From: Reyranella sp.
GTDB taxonomy: Bacteria > Pseudomonadota > Alphaproteobacteria > Reyranellales > Reyranellaceae
NCBI GenBank assembly: GCA_019750135.1
Contig: JAIEOV010000030.1
Coordinates: forward strand, 62,001 to 126,000
Direction of reading: 5' to 3'
Length of the DNA stretch: 64,000 bases
The notes beneath the pieces are model-generated. The model saw only the letters and a list, made by a program, of their open reading frames with translations, was not told the origin of the DNA and did no database searches. Below, in pieces: positions 50,153-59,652 of the stretch (position 1 is the first letter of the stretch; each line of letters opens with the position of its first letter). The translations under genes and the position numbers were made by a program.

Positions 50153-51385
50153 GTGGCTGATCCGCGAGGCGAGAGCCGAGTCCGCCTGGAGCAAGCGGTA
50201 CGCCGCCATCGAGCACTGTCCCGGGAAGGCCTTCTCGAACGCGTGTTCGAGCGGCTGTTCCGCGGCCTGGTCTACACGCAGATCTGGGAAGACCCGGAGA
50301 TCGATCTCGAGGCGCTGGCGCTCGGCCCCAATTGCCATGTCGTGGCCATCGCCTCGGGCGGCTGCAACGTGCTCTCCTACCTGACCGCCGATCCGGCCAA
50401 GATCACCGCCGTCGATCTCAGCCTGGCGCACGTGGCGCTCAATCGCCTGAAGCTCACGGCCGCGCGTCGCTTGCCGACGTGGCAGGCGTTCTACCAGTTC
50501 TTCGGCGCGGCCGACGATCCGGCCAACATCGACGCCTACGACCGACTGATCGCGCCCTATCTGGACGTCGAGAGCCGCCTCTACTGGCAGGGCCGCAGCC
50601 TGCATCAGGGCGGCCGTCGGCGGATCTCGATCTTCGCGCGCAACGCCTATCGCCATGGCGTGCTCGGCCGCTTCATCGGCGTCAGCCACGTCGCGGCACG
50701 TCTCTACGGCGTCGACCTGCGCCAGCTTTTGACCGCCCGCTCTATCGAGGAGCAGCGGCGCTTCTTCGAGACCATGCTGGCGCCCTTGTTCGACAAGCCG
50801 GCGGTGCGCTGGGCGACGGCCAATCGCCTGTCGCTCTACGGCCTCGGCATCCCGCCGGCGCAATACGAGGCGCTGGCCAGTGGCAGCGACATGCTCCAGG
50901 TGCTGCGCTCGCGAGTCGAGCGGCTGGCCTGCGGCTTCAGCCTCGACGACAACTACTTCGCCTGGCAGGCCTTCGGCCGCTCCTACGCCGGTGAGGCGAA
51001 CGGTCCGCTGCCGCCTTATCTCAGGCGCGAGAACTTCCATGCCGTGCGCAGCCGCGCCAATCGCGTCGAGGTGATGAACCGGTCGATCACGGAATATCTC
51101 GCGGGCTGCCCTGATGCGTCGCGTGATCGCTACATCCTGCTCGATGCCCAAGACTGGATGACCGACGCGCAGCTCGATGCGCTGTGGCGTCAGATCACGC
51201 GCACGGCCAAGCCGGGCGCGCGCGTGATCTTCCGGACCGCCGCCGAGCCGTCGCTGCTGCCGGGCCGGCTCGATCCCGATCTGCTGGGCCGCTGGCGCTA
51301 CGAGGAGGCGCTGTCGCGCGCGCTCACCGACCGCGACCGCTCGGCGATCTACGGCGGCTTCCATCTCTATGTCTTCGAGGGCTGA
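50153..51385 (+). CDS. btaA: BtaA, SAM:diacylglycerol 3-amino-3-carboxypropyl transferase (DUF3419)
   Basis: A 410-aa protein of the DUF3419/BtaA family that transfers the aminocarboxypropyl group of SAM to diacylglycerol, the first step of the betaine lipid DGTS. GLVYTQIWEDPEIDLEAL, AIASGGCNVLSYL (SAM loop), VDLSLAHVALNRLKL and LDAQDWM are recognised landmarks. The start is GTG 50153 with a GGAG site. Its last codons overlap btaB by 17 bp. Confidence 0.93.
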   Translation: MADPRGESRVRLEQAVRRHRALSREGLLERVFERLFRGLVYTQIWEDPEIDLEALALGPNCHVVAIASGGCNVLSYLTADPAKITAVDLSLAHVALNRLKLTAARRLPTWQAFYQFFGAADDPANIDAYDRLIAPYLDVESRLYWQGRSLHQGGRRRISIFARNAYRHGVLGRFIGVSHVAARLYGVDLRQLLTARSIEEQRRFFETMLAPLFDKPAVRWATANRLSLYGLGIPPAQYEALASGSDMLQVLRSRVERLACGFSLDDNYFAWQAFGRSYAGEANGPLPPYLRRENFHAVRSRANRVEVMNRSITEYLAGCPDASRDRYILLDAQDWMTDAQLDALWRQITRTAKPGARVIFRTAAEPSLLPGRLDPDLLGRWRYEEALSRALTDRDRSAIYGGFHLYVFEG

Positions 51386-52040
51386 CGTGGTCGGCGGCGT
51401 AACTGGCGAAGCGGCGCTGATGGACCGCATCTATCGGCGGCAGCGCCACGTCTATGACCTCACGCGCAAATACTACCTGCTGGGCCGCGACGAGCTCATA
51501 GACCGGCTGGCGCCGGCCGCTGACGGCCGCGTGCTCGAGATCGGCTGCGGCACGGCGCGCAACCTGATCGCCGCCGCGCGCCGCTGGCCGCAGGCGCGGT
51601 TCTACGGCATCGACATCTCGGGCGAGATGCTCAACACCGCGCGCCAGGTCGTGGCGCGCACCGAGGTCGGCGACCGCATCGTGCTGGCGCGCGCCGACGC
51701 CACCGCCTTCGATCCGGCCTGGCTGTTCGGCGTGCCCTCGTTCTCGCGCGTCTTCTTTTCCTACAGCCTGTCGATGATCCCGGGCTGGACCTCGGCATTG
51801 GCGCAGGCGACGACCTGGCTGGCGCCGGAAGGCGAGCTGCACATCGTCGATTTCGGCGGCCAGGAGCGGTTGCCCGTGCTGTTCCGCGCCGGCCTGCGGC
51901 GATGGCTGCGCCATTTCCACGTCATCCCGCGCGATGCGCTGCAGGCCGAGCTGTCGTCGCTCGCCCATCAGTGCGGCGAGGTCGTGCGTTTCGAACGTCC
52001 CTACGGCGGCTACGCCCAATACGCCCAGTTTCGTCGGTAA
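51369..52040 (+). CDS. btaB: BtaB, SAM-dependent N-methyltransferase
   Basis: A 223-aa class I methyltransferase that trimethylates the homoserine lipid to DGTS. The GxGxG-like SAM motif is VLEIGCGTARNLI, followed by FYGIDISGEML; the N-terminal HVYDLTRKYYLLGRD is typical of BtaB. Its ATG (51369) lies 17 bp before the end of btaA; a GTG six codons later is a second option. Together with btaA it completes betaine lipid synthesis. Confidence 0.92.
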   Translation: MSSRADVVGGVTGEAALMDRIYRRQRHVYDLTRKYYLLGRDELIDRLAPAADGRVLEIGCGTARNLIAAARRWPQARFYGIDISGEMLNTARQVVARTEVGDRIVLARADATAFDPAWLFGVPSFSRVFFSYSLSMIPGWTSALAQATTWLAPEGELHIVDFGGQERLPVLFRAGLRRWLRHFHVIPRDALQAELSSLAHQCGEVVRFERPYGGYAQYAQFRR

Positions 52041-52078
52041 GGTTGTCGTCCGGCCCTGCGTGATAGACTTGGAGTCGA

Positions 52079-53299
52079 ATGGACTCCCTGATCACGGCCG
52101 CTGCGCGCGCCCTGGCAACGGGCGATCTTCTAGGCGCCCTGAAGCGCGTCGCCCTGCGCGACGATCCGCCGGCTCTTGCGCTGCGCGGCATCGCCATGGC
52201 GCAGCTCGGCGATTTCGACCGGGCCAAGGTCCTGTTGCGGCGCGCCGCCCGCGCCTTCGGCCCGAGGGAAGCCGTGGCCCGGGCGCGCTGCGTCGTCGCC
52301 GAGGCCGAGATCGCCCTGGTCTCGCGCGACCTCGGCTGGCCGCCGAAGACGCTCGATGCGGCGCGGTCGACGCTCGAGGCGCATGGCGATCCCGTCAATG
52401 CCGCCCACGCCCGCACGCTCGAGCTGCGGCGCCTGCTCCTGATCGGCCGTCTCGACGAGGCCGAGCAGATGCTTGCCGGGGTCGACTCCACGCCCTTGCC
52501 GCCGGCATTGAAGGCCAGTCACGAGCTGGTCGTGGCCGGGATCGCGCTGCGGCGCCTGGACACGAAGACGGCGCGGGCGGCGCTTACCCGAGCGGCGCGT
52601 GCGGCGCACGACGCCGGCATTCCGGCGCTGATCGCCGAAGTCGAAAGCGCATCGCAGGTGCTGGACGCGCCGGCGGCGCGGCTGGTGACGCAGGGCGACC
52701 AGAGGCTGCTGCGACTCGAGGATGTCGAGGCGCTGCTCGATTCGAAGGCACTGGTGGTCGATGCATGCCGGCATGCCGTGCGCGATGCTGGCACGGTGGT
52801 GTCGCTGGCCCGGCGTCCGGTCCTGTTCGCGCTCGCCCGCGCGTTGGCCGAGGCGTGGCCGGCCGACGTGCCGCGGGCCACGCTCATCGCCCGGGCCTTC
52901 CGCGGCAAGCATGCCGACGAATCGCATCGCGCGCGGCTGCGGGTGGAGATTGGCCGGCTGCGCACGGCGCTTCGCAAGCTCGCCGACGTGAGCGCGACCA
53001 GCCAGGGCTTTGCGCTGGTGCCGCGGGACAATCGCGAGATCGTGGTGCTGGCGCGGCCCGTCGAGGAGGAGCACGCGGAAGTGCTGGCCTTCCTGGCCGA
53101 CGGCGAATCGTGGTCGAGCTCGGCCTTGGCGCTGGCGCTGGGGGCCAGCCAACGGACCGTGCAGCGCGCCCTCGATGCGCTGGCCGAGGCCGGCAAGGTG
53201 CAATCGTTCGGCCTCGGGCGGGCACGCCGGTGGCTCAGCCAGCCAATCCCGGGTTTCACGACAACCTTGTTACTCCCCGGTCCGCTGCCGAGCGATTAG
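52079..53299 (+). CDS. TPR and helix-turn-helix regulator-like protein
   Basis: A 406-aa protein. The N-terminal half (1-230) is an Ala/Leu-rich helical repeat region resembling TPRs. The middle to C-terminal part has a winged-helix-type domain (ALALALGASQRTVQRALDAL) near the end (about 345-390) and an Arg-rich DNA-binding-like helix (SHRARLRVEIGRLRTALRKL). The start ATG 52079 has GGAG upstream. The following propeller gene is 26 bp away and may be co-expressed. A transcriptional regulator is likely but its target is unknown. Confidence 0.75.
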   Translation: MDSLITAAARALATGDLLGALKRVALRDDPPALALRGIAMAQLGDFDRAKVLLRRAARAFGPREAVARARCVVAEAEIALVSRDLGWPPKTLDAARSTLEAHGDPVNAAHARTLELRRLLLIGRLDEAEQMLAGVDSTPLPPALKASHELVVAGIALRRLDTKTARAALTRAARAAHDAGIPALIAEVESASQVLDAPAARLVTQGDQRLLRLEDVEALLDSKALVVDACRHAVRDAGTVVSLARRPVLFALARALAEAWPADVPRATLIARAFRGKHADESHRARLRVEIGRLRTALRKLADVSATSQGFALVPRDNREIVVLARPVEEEHAEVLAFLADGESWSSSALALALGASQRTVQRALDALAEAGKVQSFGLGRARRWLSQPIPGFTTTLLLPGPLPSD

Positions 53300-53324
53300 A
53301 TGAGGATGGTGCAGGAGAAACGAC

Positions 53325-53972
53325 ATGAAACGATCCCCCGCTGAAATCCTCCGTGAATACGGCCCGTTCCCCGGCGTCGACCGCGTGAACGGCGTCACCT
53401 TCGATGGTCGCCATGTCTGGCTTGCCAGCGGCGAGGCGTTGAAGGCCTTCGACCCCGCGAACGGCAACGTCGAGCGTTCGATCGACGTCGCCTCGCATGC
53501 GGGCACGGCCTTCGACGGCCGCCACCTGTTCCAGATCGCCGAGGATCGCATCCACAAGATCGATCCCGAGACCGGCAAGGTGCTGGCGACCATCCCGGCG
53601 CCGGGCAACGGCGGCGATTCGGGCCTCGCCTGGGCCGAGGGCACCTTGTGGGTGGGCCAGCATCGCGGCCGCAAGATCCATCAGATCGATCCCGAGACCG
53701 GCAAGATCCTGCGCACCATCGAATCCAACCGCGTCGTCACCGGCGTCACCTGGGTCGACGGCGAACTCTGGCACGGCACCTGGGAAGGCGAGGAGAGCGA
53801 CGTGCGGCGGATCGATCCCAAGACGGGCGAGGTCCTGGAGAGCCTGGAGATGCCGGCCGGCACCGGCGTGTCGGGCCTCGAATCCGACGGCGGCGACCGC
53901 TTCTTCTGTGGTGGCGGCACCAGCGGCAAGGTGAGGGCCGTCCGCCGACCAACGCGGAAGGCGGCGCGCTAG
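53325..53972 (+). CDS. Small beta-propeller protein (glutamine cyclotransferase/PQQ-like repeats)
   Basis: A 215-aa cytosolic protein with repeated strands of the type KIDPETGKVLATI, KIHQIDPETGKIL and RIDPKTGEVLESL, as in PQQ/YVTN or glutamine cyclotransferase propellers. There is no signal peptide. It contains four or five blades, shorter than typical cyclotransferases, so enzymatic activity is unproven. A GGAGAAACG site precedes the ATG. Co-occurrence with the regulator gene suggests a common unit. Confidence 0.75.
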   Translation: MKRSPAEILREYGPFPGVDRVNGVTFDGRHVWLASGEALKAFDPANGNVERSIDVASHAGTAFDGRHLFQIAEDRIHKIDPETGKVLATIPAPGNGGDSGLAWAEGTLWVGQHRGRKIHQIDPETGKILRTIESNRVVTGVTWVDGELWHGTWEGEESDVRRIDPKTGEVLESLEMPAGTGVSGLESDGGDRFFCGGGTSGKVRAVRRPTRKAAR

Positions 53973-54080
53973 GCCGGTTCCGCCCTGCGGGTACTACCCG
54001 GCATCTGGCCCTCGGCAAGGCACTGGCGAGCCTCGGGGCGCAGTGCTAACCGGGCAGGACAAAGTGTGGGAGTACCCAGG

Positions 54081-55283
54081 ATGACCGAAGCCTTCATCTG
54101 CGACGCCATTCGCACCCCCGTCGGCCGCTACAACGGCGGCCTCGCCGCCATGCGCGTCGACGATCTCGCGGCCCATCCCATCAAGGCGCTGATGCAACGC
54201 AACACCAATGTCGACTGGGGTTCGGTCGACGACGTGATCTATGGCTGCGTCAACCAGGCGGGCGAGGACAATCGCAACGTTGCGCGCATGGCAGGCCTGC
54301 TGGCTGGCCTGCCGGTCGAGGTGGCGGGCGCTACGGTCAACCGGCTGTGCGGCTCGGGCCTGGAGGCGGCGGGCCACGCGGCGCGCGCCGTGAAGCTCGG
54401 CGAGGCCGACATGATGATCGCGGGCGGCGTCGAGGGCATGACGCGTTCGCCCTACGTCATGGGCAAGCCCGAGGGCCCGTTCGACCGCAGCATGAAGCTC
54501 GAGGACACGGTGCTGGGCTGGCGCTTCATCAATCCACGCATGAAGGCCGCCTACGGCATCGACCCGATGGGCCAGACCGCCGAGAACGTCGCCGGCGAGC
54601 ACCAGATCAGCCGCACCGACCAGGACGCCTTCGCCTATCGCAGCCAGCGCCGCTGCAAGGCGGCGCAGGATCGCGGCTTCTTCGACAAGGAGATCATCAA
54701 GGTCTGCGTCAAGAAGGGTAAGACCGAGATCATCGTCGACAAGGACGAGCATCCGCGCGGCGACACCACGATGGAGACCCTGTCCAAGCTGCCGGCGGCG
54801 TTCCGCGACGGCGGCTCGGTGACGGCCGGCAACTCGTCAGGCATCAACGACGGCGCCTGCGCCATGATCGTGGCGTCGGAGGCGGCGGCCAAGGCCAACG
54901 GCCTGACGCCGCGGGCGCGCATCCTGGCCGCGGTGTCGGCCGGCGTGCCGCCGCGCGTCATGGGCATCGGCCCGGTGCCGGCGACGCAGAAGCTGCTGGC
55001 CAAGCTCGGCATGACCATCCGCGACTTCGACGTGATCGAGCTCAACGAGGCCTTCGCCGCCCAGTCGCTGGCCGTGCTGCGCCAGCTCGGCCTGTCGGAC
55101 GATGCCGAGAACGTGAACCCCAACGGCGGGGCCATCGCGCTCGGCCATCCGCTGGGCGCCTCGGGCGGTCGGCTGATGATCACGGCGCTGAACCAGCTCG
55201 AGGTCACCGGTGGCAAGCGGGCGATCTGCACGATGTGCATCGGCGTCGGTCAGGGCATCGCACTCGCCATCGAGCGCGTCTGA
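54081..55283 (+). CDS. pcaF: Acetyl-CoA acyltransferase, 3-oxoadipyl-CoA thiolase-like
   Basis: A 400-aa degradative thiolase. The nucleophilic Cys is in VNRLCGSGLEA (about C90), and the other catalytic residues are in GGAIALGHPLGASG and CTMCIGVGQG. The sequence (MTEAFICDAIRTPVGRYNGGL, GVEGMTRSPYVMGK, DTTMETLSKL) matches 3-oxoadipyl-CoA thiolases (PcaF/PaaJ). No other pca or paa gene is adjacent, so the name is by sequence only. GGGAG is 8 bp before ATG 54081. The stop overlaps the OmpA-family start (TGATG). Confidence 0.88.
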   Translation: MTEAFICDAIRTPVGRYNGGLAAMRVDDLAAHPIKALMQRNTNVDWGSVDDVIYGCVNQAGEDNRNVARMAGLLAGLPVEVAGATVNRLCGSGLEAAGHAARAVKLGEADMMIAGGVEGMTRSPYVMGKPEGPFDRSMKLEDTVLGWRFINPRMKAAYGIDPMGQTAENVAGEHQISRTDQDAFAYRSQRRCKAAQDRGFFDKEIIKVCVKKGKTEIIVDKDEHPRGDTTMETLSKLPAAFRDGGSVTAGNSSGINDGACAMIVASEAAAKANGLTPRARILAAVSAGVPPRVMGIGPVPATQKLLAKLGMTIRDFDVIELNEAFAAQSLAVLRQLGLSDDAENVNPNGGAIALGHPLGASGGRLMITALNQLEVTGGKRAICTMCIGVGQGIALAIERV

Positions 55284-56368
55284 TGCGGCGGGCGCTTCTC
55301 GCCGCCGTCGTCGCCCTTCTCGCAATCACCGGCTCCTCGACGGGATACGCCCAGGTCGAGCCGCGCTTCGCCAAGGAACTCGGCGCGAACGCGCCGGGCT
55401 CGGGCGACCAGATCGTGCCGCGCTATGCCGGCTCGTTCATCCTGGCGCAGACGCGCAAGGACTTCGACGAGCTCACCCTGCCGCTCGGCAAAGCGATCGG
55501 TGCGACCTACTATAGCGAGCCCGACAAGAAGCTGCGCTACGAGAAGACGCAGGTCGTCGAGGGACGGCTCACGCGTACGGTCTATGTCATCCCCGAGGGG
55601 CGCTCCACGCTCGAAGTGCTGCGCAACTACACCGGCGAGCTCGAAGCCAAGGGCGCCAAGACCCTGTTCCAGTGCAGCAAGGCGGAGTGTGGCGAGGAGT
55701 TCCACAAGCTCCATGCCGTGGCGCGGGCGCTGAAGCCGGAGGGCGCGGCGTACAATCGCGAGCGTCGTGATCTCACTGCCAATGTCCTGGACTATGTCGA
55801 TCCGTCGGCCGACCAGCGGCTGTGGGTAGGCGAGTGGAAGCGGGAAAGCGGCGGCGACCTCTACGTCTCGATCTATGTCGCGACCCAGACGGGCGGATCG
55901 ATGGGCGACATCTCGGCGGCACTGAAGGGCCGCGTGCTGGCCATCGTCGAAGTGCTCGAGACCAAGGCCATGCAGCAGAACCTGGCCTTCGTCTCGGCCG
56001 CTCAGATCGGCGGCGCACTGGGCAAGGACGGTCGCGTCGCGATCTACGGCATCTACTTCGATTTCGACAAGGCAGACATCAAGCCCGAATCGGACAAGCA
56101 GCTCGCCGAGATGGCGACCCTGCTGAAGTCCACGCCCGGGCTGAAAGTCTTCATCGTCGGCCACACCGACAACAAGGGCGCTTTGGCCTACAACACCGAC
56201 CTGTCGCAACGCCGCGCCGAGGCCGTGGCCAAGGCGCTGGCCGCCAAGCACGGCATCGCCGCCGACCGCATGGTCGCCAAGGGCGTCGGCCCGCTGAGCC
56301 CGCTCGCGCCCAACGACAGCGAAGACGGCCAGGCTAAGAACCGGCGAGTGGAGCTGGTGAAGCAGTAG
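55283..56368 (+). CDS. OmpA-family outer-membrane/peptidoglycan-binding protein
   Basis: A 361-aa exported protein: signal peptide (1-23, ending GYA), a 220-residue N-terminal domain with two Cys, and a C-terminal OmpA domain (about 250-361). The peptidoglycan-binding pattern is present: YFDFDKADIKPES, VGHTDNKGALAYNTDLSQRRAEAV, NDSEDGQAKNRRVE. It is coupled to the thiolase gene by a TGATG overlap, an odd functional pairing. It likely anchors the envelope; the N-terminal domain resembles DUF4892. Confidence 0.87.
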   Translation: MRRALLAAVVALLAITGSSTGYAQVEPRFAKELGANAPGSGDQIVPRYAGSFILAQTRKDFDELTLPLGKAIGATYYSEPDKKLRYEKTQVVEGRLTRTVYVIPEGRSTLEVLRNYTGELEAKGAKTLFQCSKAECGEEFHKLHAVARALKPEGAAYNRERRDLTANVLDYVDPSADQRLWVGEWKRESGGDLYVSIYVATQTGGSMGDISAALKGRVLAIVEVLETKAMQQNLAFVSAAQIGGALGKDGRVAIYGIYFDFDKADIKPESDKQLAEMATLLKSTPGLKVFIVGHTDNKGALAYNTDLSQRRAEAVAKALAAKHGIAADRMVAKGVGPLSPLAPNDSEDGQAKNRRVELVKQ

Positions 56369-56385
56369 GGGCCGGAAGAGGAAGA

Positions 56386-56994
56386 CTAAGCCGTCGCGTT
56401 CAGATTGATCCCGGCTTGGCGCATCTCGGTCAGCATGCGCTTCTTGCTGCCGTCGAGGTCGATGGCGGCGGTGGCCTCCTGGACCACGGCGACGTCGAAG
56501 CCAGCCTGGCGGGCGTCGATCGCCGACCAGGCGACGCAGAAGTCGAGCGCCAGGCCGCAGAAGATCAGCCGCGTGAAGCCGCGCGCCTTCAGGTAGCCGT
56601 CGAGGCCAGTTCGCGTCATGCGGTCGTTCTCGCGGAAGGCCGAGTATGAATCGATGCCCGTGTGAAAACCCTTGCGCACGATCATCTGCGCCTTGGTGAT
56701 CTCTAGCTCGCCATGGAACTCGGCGCCCGGCGTACCCTGCACGCAATGGTCCGGCCACAGCGTCTGCTGGCCGTAAGGGAACTGCATCGTGCTGAAGGGT
56801 TCGGCATCCTGCCAGGCACTGGCGAACGAGGCATGGCCCGGCGGATGCCAGTCCTGCGTCAGCACGACATGGTCGTGGCGGCCGATCAGGCGGTTGACCA
56901 GCGGCACGATGGCGCGGGCGCCCGGGACGGCGAGAGCGCCGCCCTCGCAGAAATCGTTCTGCACGTCGACCACGATCAGCGCCTCGTTCGGCAT
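56386..56994 (-). CDS. pncA: Nicotinamidase
   Basis: A 202-aa isochorismatase-fold enzyme that deamidates nicotinamide to nicotinate in NAD salvage. The triad is Asp10 (VDVQNDF), a Lys in VRKGFHTG and a Cys in GLALDFCVAW. The metal-binding QDWHPPGHASF and a C-terminal acidic stretch are normal. It lies alone between the OmpA-family gene and tgt. Confidence 0.92.
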   Translation of the reverse strand: MPNEALIVVDVQNDFCEGGALAVPGARAIVPLVNRLIGRHDHVVLTQDWHPPGHASFASAWQDAEPFSTMQFPYGQQTLWPDHCVQGTPGAEFHGELEITKAQMIVRKGFHTGIDSYSAFRENDRMTRTGLDGYLKARGFTRLIFCGLALDFCVAWSAIDARQAGFDVAVVQEATAAIDLDGSKKRMLTEMRQAGINLNATA

Positions 56995-57007
56995 TACGTA
57001 CGCTCCG

Positions 57008-58132
57008 TCACAATGGCGGTATGTCTTCGAGGCCCTGTTCTTCCTCGAAGGCGGCGGCCCAGCTATCGAGCGAGCCGCTTTCGATGGCGCCCCGGAGGCC
57101 GCGCATGATGTCCTGGTAATATTGCAGATTGTGCCACGTCAAAAGCATCGCCCCAAGGATCTCCTCGACGCGGATCAGGTGATGCAGATAGGCGCGGCTG
57201 TGATGCCGGCAGGCGGGGCAGGCGCAGTGCTCGTCGATCGGCCGAGGATCGTCGCGATGGCGGGCGTTGCGCATATTGAGCTCGCCGCGTCGCGTAAAAG
57301 CCTGTGCCGTGCGGCCGCCGCGCGTCGGCAGCACGCAGTCGAACATGTCGATGCCGCGTTTCACGGCCCCGACGATATCAGCCGGACGCCCGACGCCCAT
57401 CAGGTAGCGTGGCCGATCGGTGGGCAACATCGGCGTTGTCACATCAAGGACACCGAACATCGTTTGCTGGCCCTCGCCGACGGCCAGTCCGCCCACGGCA
57501 TAGCCGTCGAAGCCGATGTCGATCAGGGCCTTGACGCTCTCGGCCCGCAGATCGGGATAGACGCTGCCCTGCACGATGCCGAACAGGCCGTAGCCCGGCC
57601 GGTCGACGAAGGCGCGCCGGCCGCGCTCGGCCCATTTCATCGACAGGCGCATGGAGAAGGCAGCGGCGTCCTGTTCGACCGGCCAGCTCGTGCACTCGTC
57701 GAACGACATGGTGATGTTGGTGTCGAGCAGGTGCTGGATCTCGATCGAGCGCTCGGGCGTCAATCGGTGCTGCGAGCCGTCGAACGGCGAACGAAAGGTG
57801 ACGCCGTCGGGATCGAGCTTACGCAGGTCCTTCAGCGACATCACCTGGAAGCCGCCCGAGTCGGTCAGGATGGGCCGCGGCCAGTTCATGAACTTGTGCA
57901 GGCCGCCCTGCGCCGCCACGCGCTCCGCTCCCGGCCGCAGCATCAGGTGGAAGGTGTTGCCGAGCAGGATCTCCGCGCCGGTCTCGGCGACCGACTGCGG
58001 CATCATCGCCTTCACGGTGCCGCCGGTGCCGAGCGGCATGAAGGCCGGCGTCTCGACGGTGCCGTGCGCCGTGCCGATGCGGCCGCGCCGCGCCGCGCCG
58101 TCGGTGCCCAACAATTCGAAGGAAAGACTCAT
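57008..58132 (-). CDS. tgt: tRNA-guanine transglycosylase
   Basis: A 374-aa TIM-barrel enzyme that exchanges guanine 34 for preQ1 in queuosine tRNAs. DSGGFQVMSL carries a catalytic Asp, YAVGGLAVGEG binds the base, and the zinc site C-x-C-x2-C with a later His is in EHCACPACRHH. I use ATG 58132, which overlaps the stop of queA (ATGA) so that queA and tgt form one unit. A longer frame at the N-terminus has no site. Confidence 0.95.
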   Translation of the reverse strand: MSLSFELLGTDGAARRGRIGTAHGTVETPAFMPLGTGGTVKAMMPQSVAETGAEILLGNTFHLMLRPGAERVAAQGGLHKFMNWPRPILTDSGGFQVMSLKDLRKLDPDGVTFRSPFDGSQHRLTPERSIEIQHLLDTNITMSFDECTSWPVEQDAAAFSMRLSMKWAERGRRAFVDRPGYGLFGIVQGSVYPDLRAESVKALIDIGFDGYAVGGLAVGEGQQTMFGVLDVTTPMLPTDRPRYLMGVGRPADIVGAVKRGIDMFDCVLPTRGGRTAQAFTRRGELNMRNARHRDDPRPIDEHCACPACRHHSRAYLHHLIRVEEILGAMLLTWHNLQYYQDIMRGLRGAIESGSLDSWAAAFEEEQGLEDIPPL

Positions 58133-59172
58133 CGCCGCAACAAACAACAATCGCCGTAGGAATAGAAGCGGTATCGCTCGCGTACGGCATGCGCATAGGC
58201 CGCCTTCATCTGCTCCAGGCCGGCGAAGGCCGAGACCAGCATGAAAAGCGTCGAGCGCGGCAGATGGAAGTTGGTCAGCAGCAGGTCGACGACACGGAAG
58301 CGAAAGCCCGGCACGATGAAGATGTCGGTCTCGCCGGTCCAGGCTACGACGGCGCCGTCATGGTCGCGCGCCACCGTCTCAAGAAGGCGCATCGCGGTCG
58401 TGCCGATCGAGACGACTCGACCGCCGCGGGCGCGCGTCTCCTCGATGGCACGGGAGGTGGCGGCCGGCACCTCGCCCCATTCCGCGTGCATGGTGTGGGC
58501 GTCGGTGTCGTCCACGCGCACGGGCTGGAAGGTGCCGGCGCCGACATGCAGCGTGACACTCGCCGTCGCGATGCCAGCGTCAGCAAGAGCGGCCATCAGG
58601 CTCGGCGTGAAGTGCAGGCCCGCCGTCGGCGCCGCGACCGAGCCGTCGTAGCGGGCGAACATGGTCTGGTAGTCGGCGCGGTCCTGCGCGTCGGCCACGC
58701 CGCCGCGGATGTAGGGCGGCAGGGGCACCGCGCCGCTGTGCTCGAGGGCAGCGAGAAAGCGCGGGCCCGTCGTGTCGAAGGCGAGGACCAGCGAGCCATC
58801 GTCGTTCTTGGTCTCCACCGTGGCGCCAAAGTCCGTGAAGGCGATGCCGTCACCCGGCCGCAGCCGCTTGGTTGGCCGGGCGAAAGAGAGCCAGCGGCCC
58901 GCGCCGAGATCGCGGATCAGCAGCGCCTCGACGGCGACGTCCTGCCGGCCGGCCGTGCCGCCGCGGACGCCCCTGAGCCGGGCCGGGATCACCTTGGTGT
59001 CGTTGAAGACCAGCAGGTCGCTCCGGCGCAGCAGGGACGGCAGGTCGCGCACGGTGCGGTCGTGCAGCCCGTCCGGCGCGACGTCGAGCAGGCGCGCGGC
59101 ATCGCGTGGCTGGATGGGCCGCTGGGCGATGAGTTCGTCCGGGAGGTCGAAGTCGAAGAGGTCGACGCGCAT
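58129..59172 (-). CDS. queA: S-adenosylmethionine:tRNA ribosyltransferase-isomerase
   Basis: A 347-aa enzyme that adds the cyclopentene-diol precursor to preQ1 in tRNA. Typical segments are MRVDLFDFDLPDELIAQRP, NDTKVIPARL, TAGLHFTP, and VGAGTFQPVR. The start was set at ATG 59172, matching the E. coli QueA start; the TTG 59187 is 5 codons upstream. It precedes tgt with an ATGA overlap and diverges from the GNAT gene. Confidence 0.95.
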   Translation of the reverse strand: MRVDLFDFDLPDELIAQRPIQPRDAARLLDVAPDGLHDRTVRDLPSLLRRSDLLVFNDTKVIPARLRGVRGGTAGRQDVAVEALLIRDLGAGRWLSFARPTKRLRPGDGIAFTDFGATVETKNDDGSLVLAFDTTGPRFLAALEHSGAVPLPPYIRGGVADAQDRADYQTMFARYDGSVAAPTAGLHFTPSLMAALADAGIATASVTLHVGAGTFQPVRVDDTDAHTMHAEWGEVPAATSRAIEETRARGGRVVSIGTTAMRLLETVARDHDGAVVAWTGETDIFIVPGFRFRVVDLLLTNFHLPRSTLFMLVSAFAGLEQMKAAYAHAVRERYRFYSYGDCCLLRR

Positions 59173-59196
59173 CTGAGGCGGGTTCAATATGACGCG

Positions 59197-59652
59197 ATGG
59201 CGAAATTCTCAACCCGCCCGGCAAGGGCCGAAGACGCGGCGGCGATCGCCGACGTCCTGTCGCCGTCCTTCCGCCTGCTGAGCTTCCTGCCCATGCTGCA
59301 CACCGAGGAAGAGGATCGCTGGTTCATCGAGAACGTGATCCTGAAGGAGTGCGCCGTCACGGTTGCCGAAGGAGAAACGGGCATCGTCGCGTTCATGGCC
59401 CAGGAAGGCGAGGAGGTCCGCATGCTCTACGCCCATCCCGACCATATCGGCGCCGGCGCCGGCAGCCTCTTGATCGAGGTCGCCAAGCAGTCGGGCGCGG
59501 CCGCGCTGGAGCTGTGGTGCTTCCAGGCCAACACCCTTGCACGCCGGTTCTATGAACGGCACGGCTTCAAGGCGATCCGCTTCACCGACGGCTACGACAA
59601 CGAGGAGAAGACGCCCGACGTCCGCTATCGCTGGGCGCGCGATCCCGATTAA
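59197..59652 (+). CDS. GNAT family N-acetyltransferase
   Basis: A 151-aa acetyltransferase fold: an N-terminal TRPARAEDAAAIADVL helix, acetyl-CoA-binding EVRMLYAHPDHIGAGAGSLLIEVAKQ (motif A) and a C-terminal LWCFQANTLARRFYERHGFK. The target molecule is unknown. It is divergent from queA (24 bp) and its stop overlaps the convergent MBL gene by 4 bp. Confidence 0.88.
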   Translation: MAKFSTRPARAEDAAAIADVLSPSFRLLSFLPMLHTEEEDRWFIENVILKECAVTVAEGETGIVAFMAQEGEEVRMLYAHPDHIGAGAGSLLIEVAKQSGAAALELWCFQANTLARRFYERHGFKAIRFTDGYDNEEKTPDVRYRWARDPD

